In this document: one piece after another, positions 28,245 through 42,632 of the stretch
How the letters are laid out: each line of letters opens with the position of its first letter
Numbering within the stretch: position 1 is the first letter of the stretch
NCBI RefSeq assembly: GCF_018691265.1
Contig: NW_024881279.1
Location: forward strand, 9,960,243-10,024,242
DNA: 64,000 nt
Direction of reading: 5' to 3'
Source: Tyto alba
Taxonomy: Eukaryota > Chordata > Aves > Strigiformes > Tytonidae
The notes under the pieces: generated by a model
The model's input: the letters and a program-made list of their open reading frames with translations, nothing else
Database searches by the model: none
Told to the model about the DNA's origin: nothing
Position numbers and translations under genes: made by a program

Positions 28245-30043
28245 GAACAAGGTTGATAGTGATGGCACAGGCAACAAAAGAAAGCTTCTTGCAGCTGTGC
28301 CTGGCCATCTCATATTCTCTCTATAGGGGTTTGTTAAGCATTCGTTGTGGCACCACTCCAGATACCTTGTTGTTAGAATCTGTGCTAGTGTGCTTTTTGC
28401 TATAAATGTCTCTCTCAGTTTGGTCAGTTTGAGTCTTGCTTGTCTGACAGCTATCAACAGAGAGGAGAGCTGGCAGTCAACAGGACAAACAGTAAAAATA
28501 AACAGAAGCAGCTGAGCAAGTTGCAAAAGGCATCATTTTGGCAGAAGCGTCCTCACCTGATGCACGGATATTGTTGCCATCACCATCCAAAGCAGATTCG
28601 AATCCTCATACGGCAGTAGGCTGTGAGTGTCCAATGAGACTTATAAAATTGGTATGCTCTCCTTTCATTCTTAGGCAATAAAATCCAGAGCCTACTTCAG
28701 ACTGAACCTTGGTTGCCCCACTGCTTTGAGGGCACTTAGTGGCTCTGTGATATTTACAGTGTGCCGAAAAGGTGGAAGTTTAAGTGAAATTTTACAACAG
28801 CTATGAAAACATTTCCCTTTAACTTCATAGCAAAATTGGCCAGACGGCTTCCAGCTTCAAATTTTGAGAGAAATTTTGTAAGCTGGGTGAAGGAGTACTT
28901 CAAATAACACCAGGATTAAATCTTGCTTTGTCGGTTCCCTGTTGTTTGTCTAACTAGCTGGTGGTTTGTGCCACATGCTGAGAGCACAACAGGGAACTGA
29001 AGTATCGCACCAGCTGCAAAATCAGAGTATCCCAAAGAAGAGTCAGAGACAAAGCTCTGAACTAAATAAACTTTTTGAAATAACTCCACAAGTTGCATTT
29101 CAAAGCAGAATCTTGTGGAGGTTGCCTATGGCATTTTGAAAAGGATTTCATTAAATGTTGCTAACTTGTCATAAGCTCTCTTAAATGGAAGGGTAATGGC
29201 TCATAACATTTGTAAGCTTTTTAATTTCATGCAATATGAGCAGTGTAATCAACACCTATTAAAGTCAATCAGCTGTGCCAAGTGGGCTACCTACCTCGGC
29301 TTTTGTCTATATTTTCATCATGGGTACACCTCTGAACTAACTCTGGGAACAACATGTTTGTACTTTCTTATCCTAACATCAGTGGAGATTTCATGTCCAG
29401 AAATCCCAGTATGGTCACTGAAAAAGTATCTGAACCCATAAGTTGAATAAGCACTTTATTGTCAGTGGTTTTCACCTTCTAGGAAGGGAGTTTGGGCCAT
29501 GGAGTTGATGTGGACTAGTTAACATCTCCAGAGCTAAACATGAAGGAGATAGACGAAGGAGATGGAGAATTTCCCAAATTATCTCCCAGTGTGTTTGAAC
29601 TTCTCCCTTTGACAGTTGAAATTTCTCTTCTTGAGCTGGTTGTGTGAGGAGAGGGGAGCTGTTCAGATCATGTGTTCATTTTTCTGTTCTGATCCGATTC
29701 TCATCTCCTCTTCATTTTAAACATTTGCAGCTGGACTCTGCTGCCATAAAACCGAGTGATCTGCATCACAACATAAAGTGAGCCACTGGGTTAAGGCTGG
29801 GTGCTCTGTGGTCTCTAAGCTTTTGCATTGCATTTTTGACATGATCCCAGAAATTGCTTGCATTTCAGCTGTGAAGAGGACAGTGGGGCTAAGTTTTGTG
29901 TTGGGCCTGTATTTCCACAGAAGTGTTGCAAATCAGCTAACATCGTGTTTTCAAATGAATCATGAACCTTGAGACAGCAGTGCAGACACTAAAACCTAAA
30001 AGAATAGAATAAACATTTTATTTCATTTATTCCCCACCCACCC

Positions 30044-30115
30044 AAAAAAAAAAAAAAACAAAAAAACAAACAAACAAAGCAAAACAAACTACAAAAACAA
30101 AAACAAAAACAAAAC
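30044..30115. repeat. A tract and (CAAAA)n A-rich repeat
   Basis: Fifteen A are followed by an irregular CAAA/CAAAAA stretch. An AATAAA lies at 30008-30013, about 30 nt before the tract, but the sequence upstream is not recognised. Confidence 0.9.
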
Positions 30116-30423
30116 AAGCATGGAATTGTTGATTTTAAATTTGAAAGAAGAAATGTATAAGCTGATTGAATTTGGCGGGCAGTTTCTTGCTTCCTTTGGA
30201 CATGCACCACTCTTCTGGTGTCTGTTATTTCAGCTTCAGCTTGGCACCTTGAATTTGCATGCTACCTCTATGAATTAACTGGGAACCTACTGTGAAGCTC
30301 ATTTTTCCTAGTTAGCCATTTATTATGGCCTCTCAGTATTCCTACAGGCTTATAAGCCTTCAGAATCTGTACATTATTTTGTATATATATCTGTAACTTA
30401 TTTTTGTATGTTAAGCTGATATT

Positions 30424-30438
30424 AAAAAAAAAAAAAAA
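30424..30438. repeat. A tract (15 nt)
   Basis: This is an uninterrupted run of 15 A on the + strand. Confidence 0.9.
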
Positions 30439-33400
30439 GGCACAGTAGGTTTACTGGGGGATTCATGAGTGCAGGACACATCAGTCACACCTACTGATCA
30501 TGGGATTTCTCTTGCTGACTTGTATTGCTGGATAGGTATTACTGTTAAATGAGAAGCTGTGCTGATAGTTGACTACAGCTGACCTGAACCAGCCCATGGG
30601 ATTGAACACATTCGTAGAGTAGCCTTGAATTCTCAGTCCAAAACTTGATCCAAATTTCACCTTAAACTGTAGCCTGAGAAAAAAGTAAGCCTTACAAAGC
30701 ACCTGAAACTGCTCAGGGGAAAACTTGTGCGAACATTTACTGCTGCATTTCTCTCTCTCAAGGGCAAAGGCCTTTAGTTTAAGGACTTACTATGTCTAGA
30801 CATTGCTGCTGACGATCAAGATTCTGGTTGCTTTGGAAAGGCTGAAATATTAAAAACAACTTCTTAAACTAAAAAGGAAGAAGGAATAAAACTTTATACA
30901 GTATGGATAGAGAGAAGGTAGAGGCAAACAGACAAAGGAAACACTAAAAAGACAAATAGCAAGATCCAATTATAAAGAAAAAGAATGTTTTTCTGGTATT
31001 TCCAAGAAGCCTCCAGGGTAGAGCTTTATGTCTTCTTACCACAGGACAGAAAACACTTCTGCAACTCTTCTGCTGATCAAAACTATTTCAGCAGCAAAGT
31101 TATGTGTTTTACAAGGCAAGTGTTACTTGACAAGACAAGCTGTGCTGTCATTAGAAGTGCAGGCACACACAACTGGTTTTACAGACAGTTCAGTTTGTGT
31201 GTTCTTTGATTTGCAGCAGAAGAGGAAAGCCAGACCTTCCAGGTTTCATTTACTCGTTGCTATGCCAGTAATAAGAGTTTCTCTGATTGTTCTGTTTCTA
31301 AATGACAGATGTTGGATTTGGAGATAGAACAACACAGACAAAGACAAGAACAACTCTAAATTTGCTCCTGTTCTTTTAGGGCAAATTAGTCACAAGTCTT
31401 GGGAAAACTGACTTGCTGCTTTTGAAAGTTTTCTTTAAGATTAAATCTGTAAGATTTCTTTAGCTGTTAACATCTCCGTGGTTGGAACATCTCTATTTTT
31501 GATCTGTTTGTCTGAGGCTGTGCCTGATTGTCTACTCCCATGTACGCTAGTGGCTTTCAGAAAGGGACAATCCCACACCAGCATTAGTGGCACAGTGTTG
31601 GAGTACAGGACACTACCATATGTGTATGATAAAAATGCCTATAAATCTAGTCACAGAGATAGGCATTCTAACTTGTCAGTGAATCATTGATTTTGGCTTC
31701 AGTCCAACCAGATATTTAATTATGTGCATAAGTAATTTCACTGACATCAGTAAGGCTATTCACTTGCATAGAGTTGGATGTATGTTGTGTTCTTTGCTGG
31801 TTTATGTCCTGTAATTTCTACATATACTGGATGTGTGAGGCAGAGCAAAGCCACTGGCAGGAGTCTATCCTGCTGGTCTCTCTACAAACATGGGGAGAGA
31901 CACAGCCCTTTCCTCCAAAAGATTTTATGTTGTCAATAGGTAGACAGAGAGTGGGGCAGGAGATAGGGATGAGGGTGAGCAAAGTGGCTTGCTCATTCAC
32001 TCCTACAGCAGCTGAGGATTGGTGTGAGGAGTCCTATGTCCATGTGCCTGTTCATTTTAGTAAATCACATGCTCCAAGTGTAAAGGAGTGTGGTGATAGA
32101 GCTGGCATATATTTTCAAATAAAAGCTGATACAGTAAAAAGTTGTCCTTTCTGGGGGGAGTGAAGGAAGGCAGTTTCCATGGTGCCCTTGTTTTGTTTCT
32201 TCCTTTCTTTTTTCATTTTTTACTCCAAGTTTTCAGTATAAAATGTTACATGTCCATTGATTTCCTCTTGATTTGCTGTAATCCTGAGTCCAGTGAACTT
32301 TTTAGGTTTGCTTCCAGTCTGGCCTTAAAATTTTCTTCGGCAGGTTGTATGAAAACTGTAGCAGGGAGTCTGCTCCTCAGTTTTCTCTGAAAGAAAATAG
32401 CCTATGGAATAGAAAGAAAATTCAAAGTGTTTAAGCTCACAGTATTTCTTCCTTGTTCATCCATTGGGGCACAATCCTTGTTTGCCATCCTTACATAAAA
32501 TAGCAGGATATTCCTCACTTTCAAGCCTTAAATTTTCCCTTAGCAGAAGCAGACCTAAGGCATCCATGGTTTTTCCCTTCTCACTGCTAAGGTTCCTCAG
32601 AGAGTATCAACTGTACAGTGCTGCTGTCATCCAACTTCCCCCAGAAACATCCCTTCTAAAGATAGAGACATGTCCTCTTTTGGAAAGTCCTTCTTTATGG
32701 TCTACAAGGGAAGTTTTTATTTAAAGTTTATTTCAAATGCAGTGGTGCTAAAATTTGATTTGTAAATTGCTGTCTGTTTATGAAAATGGTGAGTAAATGC
32801 ATCTCAAGATTTGCATGGTATCTTAATCAGTGCAGGTTACTATGTTGGATTCTTAATTTGTAGTTTAAAACTAGGCAATGAAAATTGGTTTTATGACCTA
32901 GGCTTTTTCCTTTCTCTTTCTTTCCAGCTACAGTTTGATACTTTGCTTCTAGTTCTTTTTCTCCTTGAGCAAAACAATATACCGTTCCACTGTCTCTTGA
33001 TTTGGACAAGGGATAGATTTGTCATGGGGCATTTAATGAATGAAAGTGGTTAACATCTCAGTTCTGTTTCTCTGCTAAGAACCAGAAGCAGCTGCAAAAG
33101 ATTGCCGATGGCATCATGAATGGGTGGGTACTGATTTTGAGAGAAGCTTGCTGTTCACTGAATCATCTGTTTCACTCATCACAGTGCCCGGAAAGTCTTC
33201 TTTTCCAAGTACTAAAGCAAGTTGAGACTTACTCTTGGATGTGATCTGACAGGACTGCAGCCCAAGGCAGCTGAAGAGTAAGACATGTCTTTTCCAATTG
33301 AGAAGCTCTGTAAGACGTCAATATTTAAAAGCAGAGAAATAAATAAAATTACAGGCAGTCAGGTTGATTAAGAGGAGAAGAGAGGTCATTTGTCTGACAG

Positions 33401-36400
33401 AATAAACATATCTCTCCAGCAAGGCTTTCAGTCCTTTATCCAAATGCTGTTGTATTTCTTTTGATTAGGTTGATTTGTAAGAGTGTGAGCAACTCATTAT
33501 TTTTATTAAAACCATTATTATTCTAGGTATGTTTGCAGGTTAGAAGTATAAAGTGGTCTTAGCTGTTCATCAGCTAGAACAGTTGATATTTCCCTTTAAG
33601 CAGATTCACTGTTGTGTTGTACACAGAGGTGAAGCGACACAGTGAATGGCCAAACAATCCATAATCCAAAAGCACACTAATTGCTGTAAAAGGTCAAGAG
33701 TAAGTGATCAGCCTGAGCTGATTTAGTGACTTGGTTTCCAGAGAGCCATGTCTGGAAGACAGTGGGTTGATGGCATGAACCTGAACATGTTTCCTCTGAT
33801 GCTTCCTGTGGTTGAGTGCTCAGAGCCTGTGTCCTCCATTTTTTTGCAGGACATCCTTCCCTGTTTAAATGAAGTAAAGGCCACGCAGGGCAATGGCATG
33901 TATGTTGTCAATGCTGCTGTCTTGAGAAGTACCTTTTATTGCATGTTTTGTGTTGCTTCAAGCCAAAATATCTTATCTATAATCTGCTACCTCTTGAAAT
34001 CCCCAGCTTCTTACTCCAAACTAACTTTTGCTATGTATGTTTCCTTAAAATCCCAACTGTTACTTATAAATGATGAACCTTAATGTTGGTACACAGTTGG
34101 AAAAGCAGCAAGCTTTTCGTTTCTCTCTGCAACATTATCTGTTATACAGCATTCTGGGAAGCATAGCTTAGCTGAAGTAGAAGAAACTGGAACACACAGG
34201 CAGGACTCTTCCTGCGCCCTTTCCTGGTAGGAGCCACTGGTTGGGCGTCTTTACTGATCAGTTTTGTTCCTCCTAAGTTTTGAAGGAACTTCAGGAATAA
34301 AAACATTGGGAGGCGAATGCCTTTTGTTTAAAAGTGGAGACAACCAGACAGGCTAAGCCACCCTGCTGATTGCCCAAAGAGTAATTCAGGGTCCTTGGCT
34401 TTTATATGTTTCCCTGTGCACTATTTTACCTTCACACATCCTAATCTCCTTGGCTGCTTTTGCCATTACTCACCGTTTCCCCAGACAACATTCCTGTCTT
34501 CTTCCAGGCATGGAAAAAGCATCTGCTGCTCTTTCTGCAAGCCTGACATTTCTTGAAATACCATTCCCCAGCTCCCCAGTGGTGTTGGTTAGGGATGTAT
34601 TTTTGCTCATCAGCCCTGTACCATGGCAATACCCTGTGTTCCTCTCCTCTCTTCACCCTGAAGTAGATATTCAAGAGTGCCAGTTGAATGGCAGCCACAA
34701 GATACAGTCAAATCCCAACACATATCACCCTACTCCTGCTCCTTCAATTGTCCCACCGATCAGACCTTTGCTGCCATGCTATCTCTGTAGGTACATGGGT
34801 TCCGTGTAGCATCATCCAGCATGATTTAACATCTTTCCTCCAGATCAATCCAATTTCATGTCACATGCTTAGCTGCATCTGTCATTTTACCTTTCCAAGT
34901 GTACTGCTGCCTTGGCTTTTAGACGTTCAGCCTCTCTGAGACAGATGGAGGTTTGCAGTTCTTCCCCTCTGAGACAATTCTGTCTGACACTTACTCACAC
35001 ACGGGCTGTTGTGGAAGTGCAGGTCAGAGTTTGGCCCCTGTGTTTACTTCTGTGGGGAAGCCTCTGTCTAGTCATGTAGACCAACAGAGCATCCTTCTTA
35101 AAGCCGAGTATTGATCATTTCAGCAGAAGAAACACAGTGGTTAGATAAAAGCAGTTCAAAAACAGTTTGTGCAAATGTTTCTGTGACCCCATAACCCTGT
35201 ATCATAATTAAAGCAGATCAAATTACTTTGGTATCAGAGGTACAGTCATAGGCCCAGCCTTTCTTTTCTGTCCTTCCTGTTTTCCCAGATATGACCCTAC
35301 TGAGTTAACTGAGTATATTTCTACAATAAACATTGCCACAATAAGGCCAAAATATGGTCTTCATCAATCATTTTATAGCTGCTTCAAACCTGTCACACCA
35401 CTGTATGTGCTTACAGCAGCTCGGGGAAAAAAAATGCAGACAAACCACAAATAAAAGCAAGAATTTGAATAAAAAACCTGAATTTTCTATTGCCAGGAAG
35501 GGTCAGATGGTCTTTCTTTGTGTCTTGTACAGTGGCAAGCACACAGTCTCCACTGAATAAATAATTGCAGATCCAGGAAATGAGATTATTACTCCCATGA
35601 AGCTATTGAAAAGGAGCGCACACTGAGCCCTTCAAACCTGTTTCCTGATGCACAGTCCTACATTTGCCTATGGGGCACGACAAACCTGAAGGACGTACCT
35701 CATAAAATAGAGCCTCATAATTGCGATAGAAACCCAGAAACAAAAAGGCTTTGATTGCAGGAACATGTCTGGGCTGAACCTTGTCATTTCACAGGCCAGA
35801 TGCATTGGAGTAAACTCCACTGGGTAATCACAGAAGTGAGGATGGCCTTCTGTGTCCTGCCTCCCAGCCGTAACCATGCTGTAATATAGTTGCTTTTGCA
35901 GTGTAATTGCTTTCTCTGCAGGGATTCTTCCTATTGATTCTGCTTGTGTGGGTTTAAATTGTTTGCGGGTTGGAACTAGACTCAAGTTGGTCTGCTTTTC
36001 TGTGCTAGGCAGCTCGCGTGGCAGTTCTATCTAAGAGACTTTAATGATGGCTAGATAGCATCACTCCCTGGCCTGCGTGTATGTATTTGATTTGAGGAGA
36101 GAGGCTGGATCAGATAAGTTCAGAACATCAATAAATATGTGTATTTTGTTTGGTGACACTTGTTCAATTTGAATCTTTTTCCCATGAAGCAGCTTGTGTT
36201 TTGTCATTTTTCAGTGTGCTGTGTAAATGCTCTGCATCTGCAACAGTCGAGGATGGTGCCATCCCATAGCAATGCCATCTGCTCGTTCACAAAGTGCTTT
36301 TTGCGTAGATAAAAAATGTGAGGTGTTACTCATAATTAGGCAAATCACATGCTGTGATCTGTGATTGATTTGATTTCTGTTGCTGGCTACCTCGCATATG

Positions 36401-38422
36401 TCTGTGTCCGTAAGTATTGTCTACATATCAGCATATGGATGCAGATGAATCAGAGACTCATGAATTCTTTTTCCCGATCCAGACAGATGGAAATGTTTTC
36501 CCTTCTTATTATTAGCAGCAGCTGAATTTCTGTAACACCAGAGGCCTCTGCTAGGATCTTGCCTGTGTTTCATGCTGTACATGCATATGTAAATTAGCAT
36601 GTCCATCTATAATCTAACACAAGAAGTGAGTGATCCATGACATGCAGCAAAGGAAAGTTATCATTTCAGAGCAATGTTCATAGATAGCCACATTATTAGC
36701 CTTCTTGGAAAAAAATACTTGGATATATAACTTAGCATTATGCAGTGCGGTAACAGAATGCCTAAAAGTTGCTGTGAGCATTGCAGAACCTAAGTGTCTC
36801 TGCTGCATCAGACTTTGGGAAAATATTACTGTGCCTTTCTTAGTATTAGCCGTCTGTACTCTTCAATGTGTACTTACCTTGCTAACAGATCCTTTGTTTC
36901 TGGTTGTACAATGGTCCAAGTAGCAGCGATAGCAAGAGAAAGTAATTCAGAAATTAGCAGTTCTGTGTAATTTTAATGTCTTCAAATGCCTTTTATAGAT
37001 AGTGAGGAATGATTTACCAGCAGTTTTAAAAGATGTTTAAGGCAGGCAGTAGGCATACCAGAAAGGCCATAAAGATGAAAACACATGAACAGAGGTCTGC
37101 ACACTTGTCTGGAGTAAAAGTTACGAGCAGTGGAGTAGCTATATAGTTGGATGATTTAGAATATTTTAAACCTCAGCAGAACTCTCTTCTCTTCCTCTCT
37201 CCTGTGGTCCTGTGCCTATCTACAGCTTGTTCACTCCAGCAGGAGTGCAGTCACCACTGGAGTCTGACCATAACTAGGATAGCCCGGGGCAGAAAATAGG
37301 CTATAACTTAGCCCAAATCCCTAGTCCCGCTGCTACACTGCCTCCCATAGACAAGGATCAGATCGGTGTGAGCTGCCACTAAGCAGCAGCTGTGGTTTGG
37401 GATTTCTTCAGAAGAATTCAAGTAAAATGAAATGGTGAATGAATATTTGGTTGATTTTTACTGGAAGTGCTGATCAATATGTTGAGAACCTTGGGTCACT
37501 GCTCTCCTGTTTAAGAGCATTACAGTTTCTCAAGTCCTGCTTAGTCTGTAAGATGTGGAGGGCATTCCCAAGTGATGCAAATTTAATCATCAGGGCACAT
37601 TTGATTGACACTGGTATAACACCTTTGGGTGAACTCCAAGTGCAGTGAAGGTCTTGAAGCATTTTCAGAATTATTTGGTCATTTTACAAGTTGTGCTGTT
37701 CTCTTCATTTAAGTTGTTGTCTGAGGATATCTTGCCAGAGGACTCCTGTTGCTGACCATGCTTAATGCATCAGAATTTTTTATAAAGGCAGTAATGCTTA
37801 GTTCACTCCTACCAATATCAAAAGTTTTGTGAACGTGGAGCAGCATTCAGACATTACAAATCCAGATTTCTCACTTCAGTTTTATTTAGTATCAACACTG
37901 GATAGAACTCCAGCATGCACAGCTGCATTTTATTTTTATGTGTATGTCTATCTGTTTCATCACGTCATCTGTGGTTTTCCTCATACTATAAGTCAATGAA
38001 GTAAAAAAGAAAAAAGAATAGCAAAGAAGTTGAGGCAGATGTAATGTCTTGGAGATTTTTTCAGTGTTGTTTTTAATGTCAGCAGACATGGTGTAATTTA
38101 ATTTTCAGAAGAATATGAGCTGCAAAGCAGCTGATTAGGCATCTCGAAGAAGCAGCCACTCTCTCAAATCTGAAATTATTACAGGTATTCTTCTAAAGAG
38201 AGAAACCCTTGGACTGCCAGAAATAAATCACTTTGAAGGATACAAACCCCCTTGGGGTAGCTGTCCAAAAGCAGAACCCAGTCATTTAGATCTCACATCA
38301 CAGACCTGCCTTCTTTGCACTTTAAAAAGAAGAGTCAGAGATGTAATTCCTTTAATGCAGCAGTGGGAAATCTATCTTTTATTTCTATTGTTATTAAAAT
38401 GAACTTCAATAAATTCTATAAT

Positions 38423-38452
38423 GGGAGGTGGGGGGTGGGGGGGCAGGGTGGG
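38423..38452 (+). other. G-quadruplex motif in SGCD intron 4
   Basis: There are five runs of three to seven G separated by one to four bases (GGG-AGGT-GGGGGG-T-GGGGGGG-CA-GGG-T-GGG). This fits the canonical G3+ quadruplex pattern with short loops. It lies on the sense strand, so it would also be present in the SGCD primary transcript. Confidence 0.75.
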
Positions 38453-41400
38453 TGTGGTATTGGACATAAAACTCTAACATGTGCGCTATCTGTGCTGTTA
38501 AAATATGCCATGTTGAGAGAGACCACAATATTTTCTGAACTTCATGGTATTGTAAAATGTATCTTTCTGCAAAGGTGACTGTACCTTGTTTGCATAGAAG
38601 AAGGAACTTGATTTTTTTTGTTTTAAGCATTTGAATACTTAATAAAATGTCAGAAGTTGGAACACAGCACATTAAGTCAGCTCATGATACTACATTTATG
38701 TCTTTCATTGTCAGTTGCAGGTCAGAGCTGTATCAGCTCCATTACTGATCCAGGTTACATGACCTGGGCACATTACACCTGTGAGAAGAGTTTGTTTCCT
38801 GGAAGGAGAGGATGCAGACTATGTTTTCTTATCTCTGCACAGGACCTATTGCCTCCTTCCTAAAAGCTATCATCTTTAGTCACAAATATAGCACATACTG
38901 GGGCATTTTGTAGCATTTATTTTATCTGTTTGTTACCAATTCCATTCACAGTTTGCTTTCATTCTCCTGTGAAAAGCTTATACTGTCAAATCAGAAGTTT
39001 TACTAAAAAAGGGATTTAGTTACATGAACATTATATTGAACTGTTTGAAGGACAAAATCAAGATCAAAAGAGATTCAGTGATTAAACAACAAAAAGTACG
39101 TTCAAATCATATTAAGGGATGTTTTCAATCTAGCACCTAGGGATTTAGCTACATGACTTAAAGTTTTGTGCCAGAAGGCTTCTGTGCAAAATCCTGTTCT
39201 TGCTCTGGGGATCCAGATCAGAAACAGGAAGAAGAGCTATTGGGTTTACTTTTGAAACAGAAACATTATTGGTGAGCTTGCAAGTTTGGCCTTAAATCTA
39301 GATTTTCTGTTGACTTAGATGAAGGCCAGGCTGCTCTTCCAAGTGGGATCTTAGGTGTGGGGTTCACTAGATACTCCCAAGTTTGTTGTCTTCCCATCCA
39401 AAGATAGATGCTGTTCAGTGTTTCGCCAGTTTGCTTTTCAGGAGGTGCACGATGTCTGTACAATGTTCTGTTGAGGTTTGCTTTGATTAATAGCAGTGCC
39501 AGTTGCTTGATCTCTGCAGCATCTGTTACCAATTCTGAAGTTTTTTTACTCAACTGTTTTCTCCCAGCTTGCTGTTTTATGGGGTCAGCTCTGAGCTTTT
39601 CCAGTGTCATACACTCCCCAAGTTTCTGCTCTGAAGGCAGGACTGAAGGAAAGAAATGCACACTGGGGGTCAGGTCTGAGATTTTTGACTGTGTGCTCAC
39701 GGCATGTTCGGGAGATCTTTGTGGTTAGGAAACTCTGCATTTAGTGTCATGCAGTGAGGGCATTACTGGTCCTTCCCTTTGAAGGATGAGCAAGTCATAC
39801 AGGAACGTGCAAAACTGGGTCAGGGATACCAATTTAAGCATGTCTCTGTCAACCAAACAAAAATGATAGAGTAAGGGTTCAAAAGTCACCTGGTAGATCT
39901 TGGGACATGCCTGACACCTGCAAAAATGAGCTCGCATGCAGTGCTGTGTCCCAGGCAGTGTGTGCTGCTGGGTCTGGTTACATGAGGAGGTACTGCAGGG
40001 GTGGTGTTTTTGTGGGCTTTCATTAGCAGTTTACCATTCTTGGTGAAGGACGTTTCAGGTGCCCTAAAATTACTGCTTTGTGTCTCAGTTAATGGGCAAT
40101 GAATACTTGCCACTCCAAAACAGATCTGTGAAATATTACCTGGTGCAGCCATGAGTTGTCCCTACCAATGGAAAATGCAATGCAGGAGCGTATCACTGCT
40201 GATGCTACTTTTATCCCATTTAGCTGCTAGTATAGTAGGACTGGTTGGACTTCAGGAAAGGAATATACTTGTTACAACCCACATGAATACTTCCCCTCTA
40301 TCAGCTGCTCCTTAAAACAGGACTCAAGGGTGCAGGCAAGTGAATGTGCTGCTTGTGGCTTTAGGCCAAGTGAAGGAGAGTTTTTGCTCTCATATCGGGC
40401 TGGCTGCTTGCTTTACAGAAATCGAGCTTTTGCCCTCTGACAGTCCAGCTGTGTGTAGAGCAGGGTTTGCTTTCTGTAATGTCAGTGAGAGGTACAGTTC
40501 AGCAGGAAAATGGTGCTCTGAGTGGCTTCTCTATAGACTGCTCCTTGCCAGCCTGGATTATGCTTTAACATTTTAATTTTTCACATTACTTTTTCAAGCC
40601 TGGAGGAGATTCACCATTTCTGTTATTTCCACAAGCTTCACTTGAACTTACTACATGAAGTCTTTGAATCCACAGGATCAAATCAAAGCTACTTCTTTTG
40701 ACCATCTGAATTGCAAACACACTGACTGTGATGCATTATTTTAAAATTGCCTGTTAAAATTTAAAAGGATTTCCAAATATTTTTAATAATTCCCTAAAAC
40801 AGTCTAAGGACATCTGTTAAAGTATTGAATTGCCTTAAAGACAGCACTGGTTGGTATTCCTTTAGCTGAAAATTAAGGTTGTCAGTCAAAGTGTTTTTTC
40901 TGTTTTAGTCGCTGATCTAGGAGTTTTTAGCATCTCTTCCGAAATGAGCCAAAGAGAGACAGATAGTGAGCTGTTAGACATTGTTTTGCCATGTGTTTAA
41001 CCTAGCAAACAAACCGTCGATACCTTTTGCAAAATCTTTTATATTTTACTGGATACCTCACTGCTTAGTGAGGAAACAAGCTCTACTGTTTTGACATATT
41101 TTTGCATTTTTCACATTCTTTATTCTGCAGCATGTCTCCAATGTTTTAATGTATTGAATAGCTGTGGCAACTTCTTCTGTGTGTCTACAAACATTTGCAT
41201 TATTGTTAAGCCTTTGGGTCTGCAAATGAGGGGCTGGAGTAAGAGGCAGAATGATGTATTTACTATGTAAGATTTCCTGCAGAGATGAGTAGTAGATTCA
41301 TGGAGGGCTGGAAGTAGATAACCATCCCAAAAAGTTCTTAAAAGATCCCAGTGTCACATGCCCCCAGAAATGGAGCAGCAGCCCAGAGCAGGGTGGGATC

Positions 41401-42632
41401 CTCCATCGGTGTCCTGCAAGGAAAATGCTTGAAATAAATCAGAAGCAAACAGGAAAATATGCAGAAGGGAAAAAAATACATCCCACTCCCATCGATACCT
41501 TTACCTCAGTTTCTCCAGCCAAATGATCAAAGGAACCACTGAAAAGAAGCAATAATGTAAAATAGTGTCGGGAAGGAGGTGGCCACTGATGCAATTTGCA
41601 AAGCTGCATAGGCGCTTAAATCAAAGGCTGTAGTTAGTGCAGTGCAATGGGCTGGCTAAGATGGATGTGAACTGGGACTGTGCTGACAGAACACGTTTAA
41701 TAGAGGGTTGTAAAGAGGTTAAAGTTGTAACAGTCAAGTCTGGCCATAAAGAGCAAGTGAGTGGCAGCACATGGGCTGGGAGCAGCATTTGCTCTGGCAG
41801 AGAGGGACAGGGAAACCTTGTTGTGCTTGTGATGAGAGGAAGAAGAACAAATGACAGGAAAGAGATTTCTCAGTACATCAGATAGCATGCAGGCAATGAA
41901 ATATGTTGGGTTATTGTGTGATCGGCAATACCAGATATATTTTATCTCAAATGTACTTTTCTGAAGAATTGGGTTGAACCTTTTGGAGAGAAACAGGTAG
42001 ACAAAGAGAAAAAGATTCTTTCCCCTACTTTTCTGAACCTAAAAGAATACTTAATCCAGTTTTCTATTCAGTTCCATTTTCTTTGCATCAATCCCAAGAG
42101 TAAATTATATTTATTTAGGATGATTTACCTGGAAAGATTCGGAATTGGATTGTTGCATATTATACTTCAGAAATGTGGTGTATCTCGTACTTACAGTGTT
42201 ACAATTGGGGTCAGATGTGCTTATTTATTGCATGCTGATATTCTAACTCTGTCAAGTGTTATGATGGTTTATGAGAATATTACTTCATTATTTTTGTTGT
42301 GGTGATGATGCCATATTAGTCTAGATTTCCACTTGTTCATGTGCATCAGAATACTTCATTTTGTGTCATGATAACATGGAAGTGTAAGAGAAGTGAAAGG
42401 TTTTGTCTTTTCATTTATCTTTTCTGCTTTAAGAATTTTTTAATGCTTTAATTGGTTTTTTGTGTGTGATTGAAGGGAGTTGGCATCATCACCAAGCTAG
42501 CAACAGAGGAAATGTTTTTCAAATGTTCAGTGTGTAAAAGATGTCAGTGTTGCTACTTCTGTAAACAGATGATGTACAGAAAATCTGCAGAATTTTCAGC
42601 AAAAGGGAGTATTTTTTTTCAGCTCTTTTTCA

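Noticed and set aside
39266..39728. Overlapping 144-codon (minus) and 106-codon (plus) open frames
   Set aside because: There is no similarity to any family I recognise, and both strands are open together, as expected from composition rather than selection.
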